Assembly (NCBI GenBank): GCA_037447655.1
Contig: JBBHKE010000316.1
Location: 92,001-156,000 of the forward strand
Direction of reading: 5' to 3'
From: Zygnema cylindricum
Lineage: Eukaryota; Streptophyta; Zygnematophyceae; Zygnematales; Zygnemataceae
Length of the DNA stretch: 64,000 bases
Shown here: in pieces, positions 22,421 to 30,981 of the stretch
Numbering within the stretch: the first letter of the stretch is position 1
How the letters are laid out: each line of letters begins with the position of its first letter
Program-made: the position numbers and the translations under genes
Notes under the pieces: generated by a model
Database searches by the model: none
Told to the model about the DNA's origin: nothing
What the model saw: the letters and a program-made list of their open reading frames with translations, nothing else

Positions 22421-24762
22421 TTTGAGTCGCGACACGTTGGACAATGAGCATACGTGTCAAGATGGCAGCCAACGGAAATAAAAAAAAAAAATTCACACGA
22501 TATGCGCATTCAAAATCCAACAAAAAATACAAACGAAATGTCGTAACGCACTTTCGTCACGCTATTTCTGTTAGCGTCCATTCGTCACACTATTTCTGAC
22601 AACGCTCATTCGTCACGCGAAAAAACAAGAACTCTAAAAAGATGAGGTGGTATTGACAAGGCGTCTGCAAAGAGTACAAAAGTTGCGTTGAACGATGACC
22701 TGGTCCGCGCGTACATGGTACGCAAATGAAGATTTTTGGTCGGTGTGAAAATCATTAACGATTTTCAATATCCGATCTTAACTCACGTGGTACCACTAGA
22801 TTATGAACAAGTGGATTACACACTCTCCGCAATGGAACTTTTTTCAAATTGTAGCATTCTGTAATGTCGGCCGTACAATTACAGAATGTCCTAATAGACC
22901 ATCACCTAAAGGGTGGACTTCCATTAGCGAAAAAGTGGAGCTTTTTACTGACGGCCGTACCGCTTCGTACAAGTTCGTACAAAAAAAAAAATCAACGAAA
23001 AAAACATTACAGAAAAATGTCCAAGGTTGTAGGCGTAAATTAGGACCGTCGGATTTAAACACACTTTTATCCGTGACGCCACGTCACCAACCCTACAGTT
23101 TGTTAAGACCGTGCACAGGGAGGACAGTTCTCGAATACAGAACGTGTAAAAATAGGTCGCCCGGAAAATGAACAAAACATCCACGATGGGCGCGCGCATA
23201 TGTGCGTACACGTCGCAAGGGCCATGTGCCTTCTGCCAAGGTGGCTGCGAATCCGCCGAAATTATCTCGTCACGCTCCCACCATCAAAGTTTGTCGCCGC
23301 CCTTTTGTCGTTGCGTTTTGAAATTTTGGGTAGTACATTTAATGCGCTCTGTACGAGTCATTAATTACCTCCGCCGGTACAGATATTATCTCCGCGAGTA
23401 CAGATATTACCTCCGTTCGTACAAATATTGCATTCTGACATTGCATTCGAAGATTCTTTCAAGATTTTAAGCATCAAATATTAACCTACGTGTTACCGAC
23501 CAGAATAAGCCACGCAAATAAAAAGTGATTTACAGACGCGACCTAATGGAAGGCACGCCCTTCAGTAATATTTTCCGTACAATTACTGACACGCATAATG
23601 GAAGTACACCCTAAATGTAAGAATGCAAAGGTTCGGCAATATCTGTAGATTGTAAAGCACAGGACGGGACTGTAGTCACGAAAACATGCTGTCTCGCAGA
23701 ATTGTACGGTAAAGAAGAGTTTCTTAGGGTAACCCTCCATCAGGTGCCGACAGTAACCGTACGGAAACGTTTACTGGCAATGATACTTTGTTCACTTCTC
23801 CATCAGGTCGTGTCAGCAATGGAATCTATGGCGTACGTGCTTTATTTCGATTGGACGCACGTAGGCTCATGTACTGACGACGAGCAGTCAAAGAGTCCAA
23901 AAGCAAAACATCTCAACTTGTATCCGTACATCCAGTCGCAAAATTAAATTACGTGAATGTACAATTTGTACGTTCGTGTTTCGTCGTGGCGCCATAAATT
24001 CCGGATGTCAGCGGATCGTGGAGGAGGCGTCACGACACATTCTTCAACGAATATTTTTTTTGGTGGTTTTCGTTGGATTTGATTCCCGCCTGTCCGAAGG
24101 CGCGCGGCTCGTACGTGACCTTTCCACGCGTAAACATTTTACACGTCCGGTGACTGATTACTCTCCTCCCTGAGGAGAGTAATTAATAACTGGACGACGT
24201 GACCGCTTGCTTCGAAAACACGTAATCGGACGGTCGACGTTGTCGCCCAGAAGTTTGGAGAATCTTGAAGCGCCGACAGTAATCATGTTTAAAAAAAAAT
24301 AAAAAAAATCAGTACGTATCTGTACGGAAATGAGCTGAATCTGTACGAAAGTACACTTTTTCCAGTAAAGAACCCCACTTTTCGCCTGATGGAGGTTCAC
24401 CCTCAAAATTGTTCTTAAGTTTGTTGTCGCGTAGCTCCGATTGAAATTTTGTTCCCAAAAAAGTACAAGTGTTTCTTGCCAATCCGAACAAGTTTCTTGC
24501 CAATCCGAACAATGACACTTGTCAGTATTCGTACACATATTTTATATTTACAGTCTGCAAGTAATATATCAAGTTATCAACTCCATATTTGTACGTACGG
24601 AGAGCATCTTCATATCTTATGCCTCCATGTGATGAGAGACTGTGTGCATCCATTGTTCAGAAAACCCTAAATGGAACCATGAGCTTAAAATCGGCTGTGT
24701 TTTCTCTGTTTTGTCTGCTTTTTAGGTTGTACTTTTAGGTTATACTTGAGCTTGGAGCCAGA
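22421..24762. other. Intergenic region upstream of the O-fucosyltransferase gene
   Basis: No convincing gene is seen. It holds a 21-bp minisatellite (three units around GTACAGATATTA at about 23,370-23,432) and a short palindrome ATTACTCTCCTC/GAGGAGAGTAAT at 24,148-24,175. The block at about 23,735-23,900 is related to the outer ends of the long inverted repeat at 48.2 and 57.2 kb. Inverted CATTCTGTAAT/ATTACAGAATG motifs lie near 22,857-22,890. Confidence 0.5.
23735..23900 (+). repeat. Diverged copy of the repeat also present at 48.2 and 57.2 kb
   Basis: CTCCATCAGGTCGTGTCAGC, TACGTGCTTTATTTCGATTG and CACGTAGGCTCATGT line up with 48,165-48,270 (plus) and with the reverse complement of 57,110-57,210. 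All three copies can be read as related peptides ending in AYV, D, W, HVGSC. Confidence 0.6.
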
Positions 24763-25231
24763 ATGTTGAACCTCGTGTACTTTTTCTGCAAACGTCACAA
24801 TGATCGTACATTAGTCCTTCCATTAGCCATTTTAATGTGCATTCTTTTTGGATTATCTGTCAACTTATTACGTTCTTATGAACATGTAAACCCTAATTTT
24901 GTAAATCCAGGGTTAAATGCCACATGGCAACCGCATGTGCTAAGGGATTCAATGAAAGAACCAATGAGGGAGAATTCCGATCGGCAATCACACGTGCCAA
25001 GACATTCACTAAAAGAACCAATGAGAGAGGATTTAAATGGGCAATCACACGTGTCAAGAGATTCATTGAAAGAACCAATGAAAGAGAATTCCAATCGGCA
25101 ATCACACGTGTCAACAGGAGATAATTTCGCGTGGCAATCATATGTGCCAAACGTGTCATTGGCACAACCAATGAGAGGGAAGTCCACATTGCGACCATGC
25201 AGTGGGAAAAGATTTGATTCCGATGGACCAG
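24763..25231 (+). CDS. O-fucosyltransferase exon 1 (tail, membrane anchor, stem)
   Basis: The start codon has the context CCAGAATGT. The hydrophobic segment [20 protein letters not shown] follows a basic tail, then a stem with 19-residue repeats of the [16 protein letters not shown] type (about 24,946-25,180). The exon ends with [12 protein letters not shown] and a GTGCAG donor. This donor is inferred because it alone restores frame with exon 2. Confidence 0.8.
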
Positions 25232-28200
25232 GTGCAGTGAATTTTAACTTTCCCTTTATGATAGGATTTTTGTAGAAACCCTGGAAACCCTGAAAACCCT
25301 GAAAACCCTGAAAACCCTGAAAACCCTAAAAAACCTTTTAAAACCCTGAAAAACCTTTTAAAACCCTAGATAATGCTGGAAAACGTTAGAAAACGCTGAA
25401 AATCGCTGAAAAACGCTGGAAAAACGTTGTATAACGCTGTAACTACAGCAGCATACGGAAACCCTAAAAACATCTCCCTTAAAGGCAACCCGGATTATGT
25501 TGAGATTTTTGTGACGTTGACCGAGATTTATTGTACCTTTTTGGTAGAAAACACAGAAAGTACGGAAAGGTACATATCTCGGTCCACGTTCTGAGATTTT
25601 CACCAGTCCCCATTGGCTTTGTGTGAAAAGTTTCTAGGGTTTCCATGTGCGAGTTTAGCGTTTTTTAGGATTTCTTAAGGATTTTTAGGTTGTTTTAGGG
25701 TTTTATATCTGTTTAGAAGGGTTTATAGGGGTTTCCGAAGGTTTTTCAAGGGTTTTGTAATGATTTATTCGAGTTTTTTCAATGGTTGTTTAGTGTTAAT
25801 TTAATGGTTGATTAAGGTTTTTTAAGATTTTTTTTTAGGTGAGAGTTTGGCATTCCATGTGAAGATCTTTTAGGTTTTCCGTTCGGAATTGTTTAAGAAA
25901 ATCAATGTGCTATATTTTTTCAGTTTTTAGGGTTTGTGCCTGTTAGGGGACATGCGAGAATAGTCTAGGAATACAATGTGGGAGTTGATTGGCAATTCCA
26001 TGGAGGGAAAGGGAGGCGGGAGAGGGGGGAGAGGGAGGGAGGGGAGGGGGGGGAGGGGAGAGAGGGAGGGAAAGGGAGAAATGAGAGAAAGGGGAGAGGA
26101 GAAGAAAGGGGGGGAGGAGGATAAAGGAACTTTCAGATTGGAATCCAATGTCAGCTGGTTATGTTTGTGAGGTGATAGGAATTGTAAGGGGTCAAAATAA
26201 TTTAAGGTTCACTCAAATTCAGTATTTACAGCAAAAGATGCTCTTTTATTCTTTTCATCCGGCCAACATTAAATAAACATAAAATATAAACGGTGATCTA
26301 ACATTTTTATAACTTCATTTTGGTCTCTGTGGGAGCATAACTCACTTCTTTGCTGGATCTTTTTGTTGAATGCTTTACAAATATAATTTCTGAAAGTGTC
26401 TAAGAGGTCAGATTTGAAAGAATAACGTCACAATGTCTCTGTGAAAACAATGTTGTATGTTATTAACAACATTGTTATTTACAAATGATATATGTTATAA
26501 CAATGCGGGATATGTTATGTTTACACAAAGTGATCAATTTTCATACAAACTAATTATGTTCTACTACAATTGTGGGAAATTTATGCCAATTGTGACGATT
26601 TCAAATTCCTTTTTCCTCTTTTCTCTGGCTTTGTAGTTACTGTTGAAGGAGCACTTCTAAGTCCATTTTCACGTTCTTGTTCTGATCATGGTTCAAATAT
26701 GTGAATACAACGATTGCAATATGTGGTAACTCCATATTGTACGCGTATTATACAGTATAATGCGTTAGTGTGGGGTTACCGCATATAGCGTTTTTGATCG
26801 TTTTTGCATATGTGAACTATTATTTGGGTTCATGTTGCATAGTATCATGCTTTAGATTTCCGACAACTCCTGTATAGCTTTTATCTAGGAATTAATCTCG
26901 ATACTGGACGTAGCCTTTCACATTTGTAGTGCTGATGTACAAGAAGTTATATCAGTCTTTGAATGAGGGATACTTTCCCATTTTTGTGTCGAGAATCTGA
27001 CAGCTCTTGATCCAAATATCAACAACGGCTATTTAAGTGTGACGATTAAAGGCGGTTTCAATCAACAACGAAAAGGAATTGTGAATGCCGTTGTTCTCGC
27101 ACGAATTTTAAACGCTACGCTTGTGTTACCTTTTTTGGAGGAGCATGCAGCATGGAATGTCTCTTTGTAAGTTCGTGCTATTCACAACATTTTCTGGTGA
27201 TAAAAGATAGTCAGATGTTCAAGAATCGTTAAGCAGGTTTTTAATGTTAAGCATGCCTTGTTTGAATGTTAAATAAAGCAAATGACGCCATTAATACTTT
27301 CATGATTATTCATCTTATATTTGCTCTACAATCACCAAGCTTTATTTGCACCTTACAGTTATCTATTTGTGCATTTTTTACCCTCTTTATCTCCTTATCA
27401 GCCTTCAAACTTAGTTCATTTGCATAGTTGTCCTATTTGTACGGATTTCGACTTTTTTCCGAAAACTACATAGTATTCGTTACTTTCATACCGTTCGTTA
27501 GTTTTCGCTGTACGATGTACGAAAACGTACGGAAACCGTCCCCTTAACCCTAAAAATCCTTAAAAAATCATAAAAACGTACGAAAAGCATACGGAAATTG
27601 GAATAAAATACCACGTTTATCAAGCCATATAAATGGTTCTATAAATGTTTTTAATCTCCATTTTATTTCTATTTTTGATTGCGTAAAGAACTGCCTTTTG
27701 TCTGTTTTTTTATGTCTTGCTTCAGGACTATGGATGAAGTGTTTGATACAAACTGGTTCATCAAATGTCTCGAAGATGATGTGAAGATTGTCAGGTGCGT
27801 TTTTGTCTTTAATCATTCTCCTCTATGTCAAAATATTATCTTGTCAGCTTCTGTGCTCTATCATTCAAAAAGCATTTCACCTTCACCGCTGTTAGAGTTA
27901 CTGTTTTTTCAGGCACCCAAAGGCGATCTTCTGTTTCCCCTCGCCCTCTCCCTCCCACTTCTCCCTCCCCCCCTCTCCCTATCCCTCTCCCTCTCCCTCT
28001 TCCTCTCCCTGTCCCTCGCCCTCGCCCTCGCCCTCGCCCTCGCCCTCGTCCTCGCCCTCTCCCTCTCCCTCTCCCTCTCCTTCTCCCTCTCCCTCTCCCT
28101 CTCCCTCTCCCTCTCCCTCTCCCTCTCCCTCTCCCTCTCCCTCTCCCTCTCCCTCTCCCTCTCCCTCTCCCTCTCCCTCTCCCTCTCCCTCTCCCTCTCC

Positions 28201-30940
28201 CTCTCCCTCTCCCTCTCCCTCTCCCTCTCCCTCTCCCTCTCCCTCTCCCTCTCCCTCTCCCTCTCCCTCTCCCTCTCCCTCTCCCTCTCCCTCTCCCTCT
28301 CCCTCTCCCTCTCCCTCTCCCTCTCCCTCTCCCTCTCCCTCTCCCTCTCCCTCTCCCTCTCCCTCTCCCTCTCCCTCTCCCTCTCCCTCTCCCTCTCCCT
28401 CTCCCTCTCCCTCTCCCTCTCCCTCTCCCTCTCCCTCTCCCTCTCCCTCTCCCTCTCCCTCTCCCTCTCCCTCTCCCTCTATCCAATCTGAGAGGTGGAA
28501 AAATCCTCTTTCATGGTGTTTTACAGAAGTGTGGATCAGGAGGTGGTGCCTTCTTTTGCCGGTAGTAATGCTCCTAATTACTTGGGAGTGGAGGACTGCA
28601 TATCAGTTTTCTTACCTGCCCTTCTCCAACATCGTGTCATATTGGTCGAGCATTGGCATGTCCAGCTGAAGGAGAACCTTCCCCTCCCTCTTCAGGTGAG
28701 TTCCAGGTTTTTCTTTGTTCCTTATTTTACTTCCCTTTCAATTTCATTTCAGGTTTTGGATAAAGCATTTCCAAAGTGTTATTTTATCGTGAATCAAGCT
28801 TTCATGATGATGGCTGTTTTAGTTTATTGCTGGAATTTATGCAAGGGATAAAGTTGTTTTTTTTCGAATCAATGTGTATGACAAAATTAAAATTAAAAAC
28901 AAAATGTTGAATGGTTGGTTCGATTCACGCTTGATAATAAAAACTATGTTTGGCGTTTAGAGTCCATTTCATGTCCACATTCCTTTAGGAAATATCTTTA
29001 CAAATTTTAAAATGTTTTTCGGAATACTTTGTTTTTGTTTCTCATTGCTTTTGTTTCGTCTAGTTGTTTTTGTTTCGTCTCATTGATTTTGTTGTCTTAT
29101 TGTTTTTGTTGTCTCTTTGTTTTTGTTTCGTCTTGTTATTTTCGTTTCGTCTTATTGCAGAGGCTAAGATGTCGAGTGAATTTTCACGCCCTTCGATTTC
29201 GACGGCAAATTACCAAGTGAGAATGACCTCATCTCAACTTGATCTCGTCCATTTCAACCTTTGCTCTCTTATTTTTCCTTGTTGCTTTTGTCATATGAAG
29301 CTATCCAGAAATCTTGTGATGTTAACCAGGATTTGTACCTTTTCAGGACAAAACTGTACATGTAAGTACCAAAAATGTATAAATCTCAGACAACATCCCA
29401 AGATTGGGTAGGCTTACTTTTCACAGCATGTCCGTCTGATCTTCTCTCTCCTGCTTGTCCTTCCACTTTCCTGTCTTTTTCTTCATATTATCATTTTCTC
29501 CTCTTATTGACTTTCTCCTCTTTTCTGTCTCCGTTTATTTTCTTTCTCGTCTTATTGTCTTTCTTGTTTTCTTGTCTTTTTGTCTTTCTTGTCTTATTAT
29601 CTTTCTCATCTTATTCAGATCTTTCTTAGGGTTTGTTTGTGGGGACAGAATCGGAATGGGTATTGTGCAAACCCTTCAAAACAAAGGGCCTTATATCGCC
29701 ATTCACATGAGATTTGAAGAGGACTGGCTTCGCTACTTTCGTGAGTTCTTTGTTGACTTCTTTATCGCGTACTTTTGTCTTTTTATTAGTGTTTGGGTAT
29801 ACTTTACAATATTTTCTTTGTCTTTCTCTCATTCTTTTAGTTTTTTAGTAGTGTTTTGGTGAACATGCTAAATTTTCTTTGATTTCTCTCCTTCCTCTCA
29901 AGCCTTCAGTTTTTTTGTTAGTTTTTTAGTGAACTTTGTTAAGCTTTCTTCAGTATCTATTGCTACTTTCTTACGTGAATTTAATACATTGATTGAATAA
30001 ATAAATACTTCCCAGCGCTGTTAGTGTAAAGGAATTATTATGTTAAAGCGAAATTAGTATCAATAGTACTAATTGAAGGTAGGGAGATGTGGGCGATTTC
30101 AGTCCCTCCCTCAAATAATGTTTCTACTATTTTGTAATTTTTGACCTACAGAAGGCTCGACAGAATTAGTGTTAATAAAATTACTAGGCGGGTTTTTTTA
30201 AATCAAGTTTTTCACTTGCTTTGTCCTTTATCATCTTTGCATTATGATCAAATATTTCCTCTAAGATACTTCATTTGACCCGTTTTTTTGAGGTGGTGGG
30301 TACTCTGATTTATGTCGATGAGACCTTTTTTTAGACATATTTCAAGTTAAACCTGAAAAATAAATGTTTTGACATTTTGAATTTCGTTATTTTACCTCTT
30401 TTATTTGCAAAATCTAAGGTGAAGAAATTTGAAGCCATCTTATTTTTGGTTCGGCTTGACCGTTTTTGTCAATTTAGACTTTTTTGTCAATTAGAGTATT
30501 TTGTCAAGTTAGAAATTTCTGTCAATCTTGTCAGTCTAATTTTTTTTGTCAATTTTGTCAATGTAGACAACTTTGTAATTTAGACAATTTTGTCGATTTA
30601 GGCAATTTAGGAAATTATGGCAATTTTGGAAATTTTAAAAAGTTACTCTTTCGTCAATTGCAGGTTGTTTTTATGATAACTCAACTTTGACGGCAAAACC
30701 AAACAGAGGAGGAGGGAGGGAGGGCAGTTTTTGCCCATTCAGCCCCATTGAAATTGCAATAATACTAAAGGTAAAACCTCTGTTTTTCAATTCACTTTCT
30801 TAAGTTGCTTCATTGAATTCCGGAGTCGATATAGTTTCAAATCTGAAATTTGAGTCTTAATTTATTAATGTTGAATGCTTAAATGTCCAATATTTAAGCA
30901 ACAATATCACCTCCTATATATGTATGCATGTATATATATG

Positions 30941-30981
<41 letters not shown>

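Noticed and set aside
23168-23470. 100-codon frame ending in RYRYYLREYRYYLRSYKY-like repeats
   Set aside because: The repeat is a 21-bp minisatellite and the rest lacks features, so coding is unsupported.
24946-25180. Possible CRISPR-like array of regular repeats
   Set aside because: Units are 57 bp, in frame, with no unique spacers, in a eukaryotic exon.
24876-25198. Minus-strand frames of 101-103 codons over exon 1
   Set aside because: Antisense shadows of the repeated stem-coding sequence.
25976-26170. Gly/Arg/Glu-rich frame and the opposite Pro/Ser-rich one
   Set aside because: Polypurine tract without codon structure.
27679-28565. Three long overlapping reading frames (LSLS, PLPL and minus-strand RGRG repeats)
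   Set aside because: They are translations of a hexanucleotide repeat in three phases, which has no stops by composition. It lies within intron 3.
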